This document shows positions 25,916 to 35,485 of a stretch of 64,000 bases of DNA, one piece after another. Every line of letters starts with the position of its first letter. The first letter of the stretch is position 1. The stretch spans positions 1 through 64,000 of the forward strand of contig JBMNLV010000014.1 in NCBI GenBank assembly GCA_050953005.1, in the 5' to 3' direction. The position numbers and the translations under genes were made by a program. The DNA comes from UBA6115 sp050953005. GTDB lineage: Bacteria; Bacillota; Clostridia; Christensenellales; Aristaeellaceae. The notes under the pieces are model-generated. The model was not told the origin of the DNA, searched no databases, and saw only the letters and a program-made list of their open reading frames with translations.

Positions 25916-27406
25916 ATGAATCTATACTGGGGAGACCTGCACAATCATTGTAATATTTCCTATGGATTTGGCAGCCTCAAAAATGCTTTGGATATTGCGC
26001 GTGCACATTTGGATTTTTGTGCCGTAACGGGCCATGCGATGTGGCCAGACATGTATGCGCGCAACGATGAGACCGCATTTACAGTGGATTTTCATCGACA
26101 GGGATTTCAAAAACTCCGTAATAATTGGTCGGAGGTGTCAAAGTTAATCAATCAGTATAATGATGACAATCTTGTGACTTTCCAATCGTACGAAATGCAT
26201 TCATCTCTTTATGGTGATCATCACTTTATCTCGCCGGATGATGAATTTCCTCTCATTTATTACAATTCTCCGGCAGAGATAGTTAATCACTGTGCCTGCA
26301 GAGCCATAAGTATACCGCATCATATCGGCTACACGCCGGGCTATCGTGGCATCAACTGGGACTTGTTCGATGAGAAGATTTCTCCAGTGATCGAAGTGTT
26401 CTCCAAACACGGCTGTTCCATGTATGATGATGGCGCTTTTTCCTATTACCATGATATGGGGCCGCTTGATCCCCGCAATACAGTTGCCGAAGGCTTACGC
26501 AGGGGGAAACATTTTGCGTTTGTAGGTTCAACAGATCACCATGCCGGCTTTCCGGGCTCGTACGGCGATGGATTGACCGCTGTATGGGCAAAGGAGAAAA
26601 CCCGTGAAGCTATCTGGAATGCGTTGCTGAAAGGGAATACATACGCTGTGACAGGCGATCGAATTATCTGCAGCATGAGGCTGAACGATGCTATGATGGG
26701 GGATGCGGTGTACGCTTCCCACCGTGATGTTTGTGTGGAAGCGGAAGGCGATGCGCCCATTGAGCAAATGATATTGCGGAAAAACGGGCGGATTATAGCA
26801 ACGGCACATTCGGACGACAGCATTATGCGGGATGCAGAAAATTGTTACAAGCTTCGCTTGGAAATGGGCTGGAGCAATTCTGCGGATCAGTATCACTGGG
26901 AGGGTGAAGTTATCCTGGACAACGGAGAATTTGTTCAGGTCAAACCGTATTTGCGCGGACGCAATGTGTTGAGCCCTGCTGATAGCGATGCTAATGGTGA
27001 GGACAGCATCAATGCGCTGCATGAAATATTAACGTTGGAACCCAATCGTGTTCAATTTTGCTGCGACACGGTTTGCAACAAGTCGACCTTGCATCCGCTT
27101 ACCTCTTCATTTCTTTTTGAAATCAAGGCGGAGCCCAATGCTCTTGTTACTTTGCATGTTAACGGTCAAACCCATGTTTCACGTTTGAGCGAATTGCTCT
27201 GTTCAGGATATTCATCTCACATCAAGCCATGGCATTCTCATGCGTTCAAGATGCATACCGCGCGCGCCGCTCAGGCATGTCGTGCCCGCATCTTTTTGGA
27301 GGATGCGCCGGATCAAAAGGAGGATGTGTACTGGGCAGAGGTTATCCAAAGCAACGGCTGCAGAGCTTTTCTTTCACCCATTTTTGCAAAACAGAACATC
27401 TTTTAA
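25916..27406 (+). CDS. PHP-domain-like metal-dependent hydrolase
   Basis: This 496-residue protein has no signal peptide. It starts YWGDLHNHCNISYG, the first metal motif of PHP/CehA-like hydrolases; further histidines lie in AVTGHAMWPD, IPHHIGY and GSTDHHAGFPG. The C-terminal ~220 residues look beta-rich and may bind carbohydrate. Relatives in the DUF3604/CehA group are phosphoesterases or have unknown roles. AAAGGAGG precedes ATG 25916. It is the last gene of the rightward locus; about 680 non-coding bases follow. Confidence 0.7.
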   Translation: MNLYWGDLHNHCNISYGFGSLKNALDIARAHLDFCAVTGHAMWPDMYARNDETAFTVDFHRQGFQKLRNNWSEVSKLINQYNDDNLVTFQSYEMHSSLYGDHHFISPDDEFPLIYYNSPAEIVNHCACRAISIPHHIGYTPGYRGINWDLFDEKISPVIEVFSKHGCSMYDDGAFSYYHDMGPLDPRNTVAEGLRRGKHFAFVGSTDHHAGFPGSYGDGLTAVWAKEKTREAIWNALLKGNTYAVTGDRIICSMRLNDAMMGDAVYASHRDVCVEAEGDAPIEQMILRKNGRIIATAHSDDSIMRDAENCYKLRLEMGWSNSADQYHWEGEVILDNGEFVQVKPYLRGRNVLSPADSDANGEDSINALHEILTLEPNRVQFCCDTVCNKSTLHPLTSSFLFEIKAEPNALVTLHVNGQTHVSRLSELLCSGYSSHIKPWHSHAFKMHTARAAQACRARIFLEDAPDQKEDVYWAEVIQSNGCRAFLSPIFAKQNIF

Positions 27407-27452
27407 ACGAAACAATCCTTGTTTAAATAGAATGGCAGGAGGATAGGAGGGG

Positions 27453-28062
27453 TTATCGAATTAAATCCGCAACTTTGAAATCTGCATAATATGCTAAGCG
27501 GGGTTCAAAGCTGCAAGCTCGGCGTTCGATAATTGCTGTTCCAAACGGAACACCTTTCAGCCTCGGCGTTTTCAAGGACACATTCCCGGGCACATGTAAG
27601 TTACGTCGGAAGTCTTGACATTTTCGCCATGCTGATTTATAGTTGCAGCATGAACGGAATAGTATTCCAAATGGTTGAATGATTGTTGGCCGATATGTGA
27701 AGAGGTTTATAACGCCGGTTTCCAGTTCAGCCAAATTGCTGCAAGGGTTTCCTGCCCTTAGAGAACTCACAGCGACCATAGTCACAGATATGGATGCCCT
27801 GCTGGAATGCCCTGGAAGCGATAAGGGTTAGGGCTACATTGTTGATGATGAAGAATTGCGTAAAGGGCAGCTCCGCGTATCTGCGCCCGCTTTTGGTCCA
27901 AAGGGCGGTATCATCGCGGCACTGATTTAAGAAAAACGGTGCAATGACATCCGGAGAACCTGGATTTGTGAAGAAGAACTTAGAAAAGTCCTTGTGGAGA
28001 TGAAGCTCCTGTAAACGGCTGCATTGTACCCATTGGAAATCGCAGCCTAAAGGATATGACAA
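27453..28062 (-). pseudogene. Possible decayed gene (unidentified), two frames
   Basis: Most of the 27407-28085 gap is covered by two leftward frames overlapping at 27727-27785 and offset by one base. The first would read ...FTQFFIINNVALTLIASRAF...; the second continues ...INLFTYRPTIIQPFGILF.... The composition looks protein-like and the frames could be joined by a single-base shift near LQQFG/AELETG. There is no ribosome site at the start, and I recognise no family. A remnant seems likelier than two real small genes. Confidence 0.3.
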
Positions 28063-28085
28063 ACGGAGAAAGGAAGATAATTAGC

Positions 28086-29369
28086 ATGGAGACAATGAAA
28101 AGAGCGTATCAACTGCTCAAAGAGTGGAAAGGCAGTGATTATCGGTTTGGTAACGGCGTATTAGATGAGCTTGGTGAAATTACAGCTAAGTACGGCAAGC
28201 GCGTTTTGCTGATTGCCAACAACACCTATCTGAAGCCTGTTACCGAACGGGCAGTTAAATCGTTGCGGAAAGCGCAGCTGGAGATTGTTGGCGGTGGTCC
28301 GGTGCCGGATGCCAAGCCAAACGCGCCGCGCGAGGACGTATATCGCATAGAGTCCTATATCCTGCACTACAGGCCGGATTGTATCGTTGCCCTTGGCGGC
28401 GGTTCAACGATTGATGCCTGCAAGGCATCCAATGTCCTGGCCACGCTGGGAGCGGATATCACTCCGGAGATTGATCCCTATTTTGGAACAGGGACGGTGA
28501 GTGAAGCGCTGAAAAAAAGCGGCAGGAAGCTTTTGCCCATGATCGCTGTGCAGACGTCTGCTTCCAGCGGCGCCCATCTGACAAAGTATTCCAACATCAC
28601 GGATCCGGTTATCGGCCAGAAGAAACTTATCGTCGATCCGGCAATCGTTCCTACAGCATCAATATTTGATTATGAGACCACGCTCTCTATGCCGTTGAGC
28701 GTATCACTGGACGGCGCGCTGGATGCCATCGCGCATACTTTTGAGGTCTTCTGTGGCGCAAAACCGGAATACTATAAACTCGCGAGCGAGTTGGCGGAGA
28801 CCGCGATCGAATTGGTAGTCAGTAACACTCCAAAGCTCCTTGAGAATCCGGAAGACATCGGAACCCGTGAGGCGCTTGGACTGGCAACTGACCTTGGCGG
28901 CTACGCCATCATGATTGGCGGAACCAGCGGCGCTCACCTGACAAGCTTCTCCCTTGTCGATCTGGTGGCCCACGGCACTGCCTGTGGTATCATGAATCCC
29001 TATTATGCCGTGTACTATGCGCCCGCGATCTCATCGCAGTTGAAAACAGTCGGCGCGGTGTTTGAGAAGTATGGATTTGCCAAGAACATTGATGGCCTTG
29101 AGGGAAGAGAGCTGGCGATCGAGGTAGCAAACGCTATGGTTCTGTTTGGCAAATCTGTTGGAGCGCCGACCAAACTATCCGATCTGCCGGGTTTTTCAGA
29201 GGAACACGTGCATCGTATCCTGACGGCTGCCAAGGATCCCCAGCTGGAAATGAAACTTCAAAACATGCCGGTGCCCATGACGTCAGATGATGTGGACACC
29301 TACATGGCGCCAATTATCCACGCGGCCGTTACAGGGGAAATGGAGCAGATTCTGAACAAGGTACCGTGA
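28086..29369 (+). CDS. Iron-containing alcohol dehydrogenase
   Basis: This 427-residue group III (iron) alcohol dehydrogenase has the NAD loop ALGGGSTIDACKA (about 109-121), and SLDGALDAIAHTFEVF and LVDLVAHGTACGIMNPYY supply the metal-ligand Asp and His residues. The family oxidises or reduces alcohols, aldehydes and hydroxy acids. ATG 28086 behind GAAAGGAAG is preferred; an in-frame ATG at 28056 has its ribosome site too close. It lies 30 bases before a LarA-family gene, and the two probably act on the same hydroxy acid. Confidence 0.88.
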   Translation: METMKRAYQLLKEWKGSDYRFGNGVLDELGEITAKYGKRVLLIANNTYLKPVTERAVKSLRKAQLEIVGGGPVPDAKPNAPREDVYRIESYILHYRPDCIVALGGGSTIDACKASNVLATLGADITPEIDPYFGTGTVSEALKKSGRKLLPMIAVQTSASSGAHLTKYSNITDPVIGQKKLIVDPAIVPTASIFDYETTLSMPLSVSLDGALDAIAHTFEVFCGAKPEYYKLASELAETAIELVVSNTPKLLENPEDIGTREALGLATDLGGYAIMIGGTSGAHLTSFSLVDLVAHGTACGIMNPYYAVYYAPAISSQLKTVGAVFEKYGFAKNIDGLEGRELAIEVANAMVLFGKSVGAPTKLSDLPGFSEEHVHRILTAAKDPQLEMKLQNMPVPMTSDDVDTYMAPIIHAAVTGEMEQILNKVP

Positions 29370-29399
29370 GCTCATCGAATAAACCGCATGGAGACGCAA

Positions 29400-30671
29400 A
29401 TGAAAGAAGTCAGGATTCCTTACGGTAGCGTCAGCCTTCCTTTTCTGTTCCGCGGTGACTCTTTGGAAGTGCTCGAGCCAACCCTGATGACCATCGCAGA
29501 GCCCCGGTCAGATGAAGAAGTGCTGATGGCCGCCCTTGAACATCCAATTGGCATGCCTGCGCTTGATCAACTGGCAAAGGACAAGAAGACAGCTGTCATC
29601 ATCATCAGCGATCACACACGCCCTGTGCCCAGTCATATTATCACGCCTTTGATCCTTTCCAAGCTGCGGGAGGGCAACCCCGATATAGCAATCACCATTC
29701 TTGTTGCGACCGGCTGCCATCGTGGGACAACTGAGGAAGAATTGATCAGCAAACTCGGATCAGGCCTGGTAAGGAAAGAAAGGATCATTGTCCACGATTG
29801 CGACAGCCTGGATGACATGATTGACATCGGGGAGCTTCCTTCAGGGGCGCGGCTGCGCTTGAACAGGCGCGCCATAGAAACAGATTTGCTTATAGCGGAA
29901 GGCTTTGTGGAACCACACTTCTTTGCCGGGTTCTCAGGCGGAAGAAAGAGCGTGCTGCCCGGGATTTGCGCAAGACAAACCGTGATGGAGAATCACAACG
30001 CGCAGTTTATTGCCGATGAGTTTGCAAGGGCAGGCGTGCTGAAAAACAATCCGCTGCACCGTGATATGGTACACGCGGCCAAACTGGCGAAGCTGCAATA
30101 TGTCGTCAATGTCATTCTGGGAAAAGACAAGAAGATCGTTGGCGCATTCGCGGGTGATCCGTTCGCGGCGCACGAGGCGGCGTGCGAAGAGCTGAAAAGC
30201 TCAAGCGCTATTTTCCCCGCGCACAAGGGAGATATCGTTGTCACCTCCAACGGCGGAGCGCCCCTTGATCAAAACATCTATCAAACCGTGAAAGGCATGT
30301 CGACAGCGGAAGCGGCAGCCAACGATGGAGCCATCATCGTCATGTGCGCTAAATGTGAAGACGGTATTGGCGGCGAGTCATTCTATCGCGCGATCAGGGA
30401 CTGTGTCAGCCTTGATCATCTGGAAAGAGAGATCATGCGGACCCCTTCCGAGCAGACAAAACCTGACCAATGGCAATATCAGATTCTTGTCAGGATACTC
30501 AAAAAACATCGCGTCTTCTTTGTAACTGAGCCAGGGCTGAAAGATGTCGTAGAAAACATGAAGATGGAATATTTCCCGACATTGGACGCCGCGATGGCAG
30601 CCGCATCCGCGATCAAGCCACAAGGGCATGTGGTTGTCATTCCGGACGGGGTAACGGCAATCGTTTGCTGA
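29400..30671 (+). CDS. LarA-family nickel-dependent racemase (DUF2088)
   Basis: This protein of about 423 residues has the LarA marks: SDHTRPVPSH, EPHFFAGFSGGRKSVLPG with the lysine that tethers the nickel-pincer cofactor in LarA, and ENHNAQF with a further conserved histidine. LarA proteins swap the configuration of lactate or other 2-hydroxy acids using a pyridinium-dithiocarboxylate nickel cofactor. The cofactor genes larB, larC and larE are not in the window. ATG 29400 is chosen over ATG 29388 because GGAGA lies between them. The substrate is open; malate- and other-acid-specific paralogues exist in this family. Confidence 0.85.
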   Translation: MKEVRIPYGSVSLPFLFRGDSLEVLEPTLMTIAEPRSDEEVLMAALEHPIGMPALDQLAKDKKTAVIIISDHTRPVPSHIITPLILSKLREGNPDIAITILVATGCHRGTTEEELISKLGSGLVRKERIIVHDCDSLDDMIDIGELPSGARLRLNRRAIETDLLIAEGFVEPHFFAGFSGGRKSVLPGICARQTVMENHNAQFIADEFARAGVLKNNPLHRDMVHAAKLAKLQYVVNVILGKDKKIVGAFAGDPFAAHEAACEELKSSSAIFPAHKGDIVVTSNGGAPLDQNIYQTVKGMSTAEAAANDGAIIVMCAKCEDGIGGESFYRAIRDCVSLDHLEREIMRTPSEQTKPDQWQYQILVRILKKHRVFFVTEPGLKDVVENMKMEYFPTLDAAMAAASAIKPQGHVVVIPDGVTAIVC

Positions 30672-30783
30672 TCCCAAAAGCAAAGCAAATGCCAACCTGT
30701 GTACTGAAGCCTCCTGCGTGCGACAGCAAGCGTCAAACGCCCTTTTTTGTCCTGCACTCTTCCAGCGCATTGACGGGCAATAA

Positions 30784-30930
30784 TCATGCTACCTGCTCTT
30801 CTGTGCCCATATCCAGTTTGGGCGCCTCGCGCATCAGGCAGGTCAGGTAACGATAGGGATCCAGGCCGTTTTCTTTCGCGGTTTCAGCCAAACTATAAAT
30901 GACGGCGCCGGCTTCCGCGGAAACAACAAC
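30784..30930 (-). mobile_element. IS66 transposase C-terminal remnant
   Basis: The minus strand reads VVSAEAGAVIYSLAETAKEN and then GLDPYRYLTCLMREAPKLD, ending at TGA 30784-30786, which is the C-terminal end of an IS66-family TnpC. Nothing of the rest of the transposase is present. The following 110 bases (30672-30783) contain GGGCGTTTGACGCTTG, similar to an IS66 end. The scar lies between the LarA-family gene and a dehydrogenase of lower GC content. Confidence 0.8.
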
Positions 30931-30982
30931 ATATTTTATCCCCCCGAATGTGGACATTCATACTATTATGAGGAATGAGTTA

Positions 30983-32041
30983 ATGATTAAATATAAGATA
31001 GCTGTTATTGCTGGAGATGGGATTGGTCCAGAGGTTGTTGCAGAAGGAGTGAAGGCTCTGAACCATATTGCAGAGCTGGACAGCGGTATTAAATTCGATT
31101 TTATTTATTTCCCATGGGGATGCAAGTATTATATAAAAACAGGCAAGATGATGCCAGAAAACGGCATGAGGATTCTGGCAGATTTTGATGCTATTTTTCT
31201 GGGAGCTGTTGGCTTTCCTGGAGTTCCAGATCATATTTCCCTGTGGGACTTGCTTTTGACAATTCGGAAAGGCTTTGATCAATATGTTAATCTGCGTCCT
31301 ATAAAATTACTAAAAGGCGCGCCTTGCCCATTGATAGGCAAAACTAGAAAAGATATCGATATGATTGTTGTGCGCGAAAACTGTGAAGGTGAATATGCAG
31401 GAGCTGGAGAATGGCTCTACAAGGAATGTCCTAATGAGGTAGTATTGCAAACATCTGTGTTTTCTCGATTTGGTTGTGAACGTATTATGCGATATGCATA
31501 TAATCTTGCGCGCAGCAAGAATAAAACGCTTACGAGTATTACAAAAGGAAATGCATTAAACTATTCAATGGTATTCTGGGATTATATGTTTAAGGAAATT
31601 GGACAAGAATATCCTGATGTTGAAACTCAGCAGTATCTTGTGGATGCAGCAAGCATGTTCTTTGTAACCAAGCCTGAAAAATTCCAAGTGGTTGTGGCTT
31701 CAAATCTATTTGGTGATATTATAACAGACTTGGGTGCAGCCATTGCAGGCGGCATTGGTCTTGCGGCAGGAGCAAATATTAACCCCGAGCGCAAATATCC
31801 TTCCATGTTTGAGCCAATTCACGGTTCTGCTCCAGATATTGCCGGACGTGGCATCGCTAATCCGATGGCAGCCATATGGTCAGCAGCACTGCTTCTTGAG
31901 CATTTTGGTCTTGTAGAATGGAGCGCGAGATTAGTCTGTGCTATTGAAAAAGTATTGGTTGAAGGAAAAATACTTACTGCTGATTTTGGTGGTTGCGCAT
32001 TTACTGCGCAAGTTGGAGATGCGGTTCTTTCAAAAATTTAG
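30983..32041 (+). CDS. Isocitrate/isopropylmalate-type dehydrogenase (tartrate/D-malate dehydrogenase-like)
   Basis: This 352-residue NAD(P)-dependent beta-decarboxylating dehydrogenase has IAGDGIGPEVV at the start, VNLRPIK, the catalytic VVRENCEGEYAG, a tyrosine region and VASNLFGDIITDLGAAIAGGIG with the metal aspartates, then FEPIHGSAPDIAG. The R-x-x-L spacing and ENCEGEY are closest to tartrate/D-malate dehydrogenases. ATG 30983 behind GAGG is chosen over upstream ATGs inside the IS66 scar. The gene is AT-richer than its neighbours, which suggests a different origin. Confidence 0.85.
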   Translation: MIKYKIAVIAGDGIGPEVVAEGVKALNHIAELDSGIKFDFIYFPWGCKYYIKTGKMMPENGMRILADFDAIFLGAVGFPGVPDHISLWDLLLTIRKGFDQYVNLRPIKLLKGAPCPLIGKTRKDIDMIVVRENCEGEYAGAGEWLYKECPNEVVLQTSVFSRFGCERIMRYAYNLARSKNKTLTSITKGNALNYSMVFWDYMFKEIGQEYPDVETQQYLVDAASMFFVTKPEKFQVVVASNLFGDIITDLGAAIAGGIGLAAGANINPERKYPSMFEPIHGSAPDIAGRGIANPMAAIWSAALLLEHFGLVEWSARLVCAIEKVLVEGKILTADFGGCAFTAQVGDAVLSKI

Positions 32042-32067
32042 GCTAATACTGGACGAAGCATTTATGA

Positions 32068-32391
32068 TTGAGTTCATTCAAGCGCATGCATGATGAGGAG
32101 CTGATTCCCAAGTCCGTGTGGATGGGCAGCGAAAAGGCCAGCGAGCTGTTCCAGGCCGGCATCGCGGCGGCCCATATCGGCGGCAGCTGGAACATCAACG
32201 GCTACAGCAAGGACATCAAGGACTTTGAGTGGGTGGCCGTACGCAACCCCAAGGGCGAGATCCAGTCCTCCGTGCCCGGCGGCAAGTTCGTTGCCTCCTT
32301 CCAGCTGAGCCCCAACAAGGAAGAGGCCCAGAAGCTCATGGCATGGTTCTCCGACGCTCAGCACAACTCAGTGGCGCTTAACGGCGCTTGA
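32068..32391 (+). pseudogene. C-terminal fragment of an extracellular solute-binding protein
   Basis: About 107 codons match the middle-to-end part of a family 1 sugar-binding protein: LFQAGIAAAHIGGSWNING, DFEWVAVRNPKGEIQSSVPGG and a closing KEEAQKLMAWFSDAQ. There is no signal peptide or N-terminal lobe and no ribosome site at the TTG that opens the frame. Its GC content is much higher than that of the preceding dehydrogenase. It is a truncated remnant, with its 3' end overlapping that of the LRR gene on the other strand. Confidence 0.75.
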
Positions 32392-34135
32392 TCTGAACCG
32401 AAGTGTCAAAAGCTACGCTGTCTGGCGCCAGGCATCGCGCTGGAAGAAGGACGCTGGTCAGCTGATTGTTAACAAACGCATCACCCTCAATGTAGACAAC
32501 AGCATCCGGGATCGTGATTGCGGTCAACCGATTGTTAAAAAAAGCGCCGTAGGGGATCTCCGAAAGCGATTCTGAAAGGATCACTTCGGTCAGCTGGTTG
32601 TCTCTGAACGCAAACTGGACCAGGACGCGAACGGAATCCGGCAGCTCAACCCGCGTCAGCTGATTCCCTGCAAAGGCATCATAACCGATAAAAACCAGGG
32701 AATCCGGGAAGGTGACGCTGGTCAGGCCTTTGCTCGAAAAAGCATAGGCGCCAATTCCCCTGACCGCTACGCCGGCAATCCGGTCCGGAATTGTCACGTC
32801 TTTGGGGCCGGTATCGGAATAGCTTAAAATCATGCCCGTGGTTTTTTCAAAGGTATAATCACCTTCCGCAATCTGTTCATATCCTGCTGCATATCCCAAA
32901 TAAAACTGTTCGGATGACGGTGCGAGATTGTCTCCTGAAGCGGCCAGCGAAAGCACATCTGATTTAAAGAGACCGTCTTTGGGAAACAGCAACTCCCAGG
33001 TGACATCCAGGCTTTCGCCCGCCCCCAAATCACCCAATGATACGGTGGGCTCCCCATCCGTAAGCGCGGCTTCCGCCGGCAAATCCACGGACACCCGGAT
33101 TTGGCGCGCTGCGGCGGGATTGGGATTTGTCAGCGTTGCGCTTACCGTGTAAACCAGGTCAGTTCCGGATGCTTCCCGGACAGTACCCGAAATCTCAATG
33201 CTCAGCGGCGACAAGAAAGAGCTTGCCGTCGGTTCGCGGCGCGCCACCGAAACACCCGGATCGAAAGCGCCTTCGCACTGGCAGTAACGGCCTACGGAAA
33301 CGGCTGTGAGTGAGTTGCTGCCAAAGGCGGCATCGCCAATGACTGCGACAGAATCAGGGATCTCAACTCCGGTCAGTTGATTGTACTCAAAAGCGGCCTT
33401 CCCGATTCGCGTGACAGAATCGGGAATTGTCACATGTCTCAGCTGATTGTCCCGGAAAGCATACCAATCGATCACCCTGACGGAAGCGGGAATCGTGACC
33501 TCAGTCAATTGACTTCCAAAAAAGGCAGCCGGCCCGATCACCGTCACGGAATCGGGGATCACGACCTTTGTCAGGTTATTCCAGGAAAACGCAGAGTCGC
33601 CGATTTCGGTTACAGAGCCCGGTATTTGAACCTCTGTCAGGGAATTGTAGACAAAAACGGCTTTGGCAATGCGCGGCAATGACCGGGACAGCGCCAGTTT
33701 TGAAAGATTGTTCAATGAAAACGCGCTTTTACCGATCTCCGTCACGGAATCGGGAAGGCTTAGACTGCTCAGACTGTTCATGCTGAACGCATACGCGCCA
33801 ATGGACTGAACCGAAGGCGGAATCGTGATCTCTGTCAGCCGGTTCGATAAAAACGCGCCGTCGCCGATCTCCCTTACAGAATCCGGAATAACCACGCTGC
33901 TTATCCCGCGAAACGAAAACGCCGCGCGTCCGATGGCCTGAACGGCGACGCCGTTCAACTGTTTGGGAATTACAATGTCTTTCGGGCCGGCCGCGTCATA
34001 GTTGACAATCGTGCCTGTGGCCGCGTCAAATTCAAAATGCTTGGGATCTGTTTCCGCGATGATCCTGTCTGCCGGCAGCCATACACCCAGGAGCAGGACG
34101 GCAGCCACGATCCATAGCTTCAGCTTTTGTTTCAT
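32378..34135 (-). CDS. Secreted BspA-type leucine-rich repeat protein
   Basis: This 585-residue exported protein has a signal peptide (about 1-27, AETDP follows). There are two blocks of BspA/LRR_5 repeats of about 23 residues with the consensus LTEVTIPDSVTxIGxxAFxxN: residues ~35-290 and ~435-585. A ~120-residue beta-sandwich-like spacer (IEISGTVREASGTDLVYTV...) separates them. No sortase motif or C-terminal helix is seen, so it may be free or bound non-covalently. Such proteins act in adhesion or surface binding. ATG 34135 lies behind AAAGGAAGG. Confidence 0.85.
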   Translation of the reverse strand: MKQKLKLWIVAAVLLLGVWLPADRIIAETDPKHFEFDAATGTIVNYDAAGPKDIVIPKQLNGVAVQAIGRAAFSFRGISSVVIPDSVREIGDGAFLSNRLTEITIPPSVQSIGAYAFSMNSLSSLSLPDSVTEIGKSAFSLNNLSKLALSRSLPRIAKAVFVYNSLTEVQIPGSVTEIGDSAFSWNNLTKVVIPDSVTVIGPAAFFGSQLTEVTIPASVRVIDWYAFRDNQLRHVTIPDSVTRIGKAAFEYNQLTGVEIPDSVAVIGDAAFGSNSLTAVSVGRYCQCEGAFDPGVSVARREPTASSFLSPLSIEISGTVREASGTDLVYTVSATLTNPNPAAARQIRVSVDLPAEAALTDGEPTVSLGDLGAGESLDVTWELLFPKDGLFKSDVLSLAASGDNLAPSSEQFYLGYAAGYEQIAEGDYTFEKTTGMILSYSDTGPKDVTIPDRIAGVAVRGIGAYAFSSKGLTSVTFPDSLVFIGYDAFAGNQLTRVELPDSVRVLVQFAFRDNQLTEVILSESLSEIPYGAFFNNRLTAITIPDAVVYIEGDAFVNNQLTSVLLPARCLAPDSVAFDTSVQIKRR

Positions 34136-34299
34136 TGAGATTCCTTCCTTTAAATCAATAGATAGGTTCTTCAGATTGATTCATTCAGATGCATTGCGTC
34201 ATGTTTGTTTTATGAAACTCGTTCTGTTTGTCAAATTTATTCCCTGAGCATCAGGTTATCCCATTAAAAACAGGCGCGTCATTTGTCCGGTGTCCGGGC

Positions 34300-35283
34300 T
34301 CAATGGCCCTGCAGCTTGAGAAACAGATCCTCAAACAGCGCGTCGCGGTGGATATGATAGACATACCTGTACAGATGGCGGGTCCTGTCCCGGGCAAAGC
34401 GGTGGTCATATTCCGGGATGGGAGCATGCTCCAGGCGATCCTCCACAAACCTGCCGTCCAGCAGCCAGCCGACAGCCGTGACATCCCATATGGGGCGCGT
34501 CCACGCGGTATTGCCGCCGCAGTTCAGGGCCTCCCTGGTGGTCACGTCCACCAGGTAATCGCACAGCGCGTTGCGCCCGCGCAGATGGTGCTCCAGTTCG
34601 GGACCCGAGGTAGTAAAAGCCGAAACAACGCCCATGCACGGCAGGGAAACCAGCGCCAGGCCGCAGCCAAAGACAATCCGCGCCCCGGCCACATCCTGAT
34701 ACAGGTTGAATTCCCTGTTGTCCGGCCAGTCCAGCGCGTGCCCGCCCAGCCAGACCAGCACGATGCGGTCACGGATATCCGGCGCCATCAGCAGGGCGGA
34801 GGCCACATTGGTAATGGCGCCGATCGCGATGACATACAGCGGCTTTTCCGGCGTGTAGGCCATCGCCCGGCGGGCCAGGTCCCGCGCGGCGGGCGAGTCC
34901 ACCGGGGTTCGCTCATCCTTCAGGTAGGAAGTGGAGCCACGCAGGACGATGTCCCTGAGATCCTCCCGCTTCATCAGGGTCAGCACCCTGAGGATTTCCT
35001 GATAGCTTTTTTCCATGCCATCCGCTGGCCCTGTTGATTTCTCGTTGTGAAAAGGGGCGGCGTAAATCGCCTTCAGGCGCAGCCTGTCCGCGGAGAGGAT
35101 CAGGTATGCCAGGGCAAACTGGTCATCAATCTCGTTGTAGGTATCGGTATCCAGCACCACGTCCACCGGCCCCTCCGGCCGGCGCAGGCGATGCAGGATC
35201 TCCACCTGGTCAATCTCCCGGCCCATGAGCGCCGCGGCGCCGGCAGGGGATGCCTGCCGGATGGCTTTGGTTTCATCTGTCAT
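34300..35283 (-). CDS. Inosine-uridine nucleoside hydrolase family protein
   Basis: This 327-residue cytosolic hydrolase has the calcium-binding VVLDTDTYNEIDDQFALAYL (about 42-61), with the Asp cluster DxDxxxxxDD in a slightly altered form (Asn/Glu inserts), VIAIGAITNVASAL and a C-terminal IWDVTAVGWLL aspartate. The family splits N-ribosidic bonds of nucleosides; some members act on other ribosides. GGAGG precedes ATG 35283. It stands alone between the LRR gene and a DUF2927 gene. Confidence 0.85.
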   Translation of the reverse strand: MTDETKAIRQASPAGAAALMGREIDQVEILHRLRRPEGPVDVVLDTDTYNEIDDQFALAYLILSADRLRLKAIYAAPFHNEKSTGPADGMEKSYQEILRVLTLMKREDLRDIVLRGSTSYLKDERTPVDSPAARDLARRAMAYTPEKPLYVIAIGAITNVASALLMAPDIRDRIVLVWLGGHALDWPDNREFNLYQDVAGARIVFGCGLALVSLPCMGVVSAFTTSGPELEHHLRGRNALCDYLVDVTTREALNCGGNTAWTRPIWDVTAVGWLLDGRFVEDRLEHAPIPEYDHRFARDRTRHLYRYVYHIHRDALFEDLFLKLQGH

Positions 35284-35485
35284 TGTGTCAACCTCCCCGA
35301 ATAATATATTCTTTCTCAGCGTATAAACAACCGCCTTTGCGGATGATCAGCGCACCCAGCAGCCGGAGGCGGATTTTCCCCTATTCTTCCCCGCTGAATC
35401 CACCTGCGAACTCCCGGGCGCGCCGGTATCCCGCGCCGTGAAGCTTGCTTCTTCATTCAGCGCAGATTATATCCGGATCACAGCG

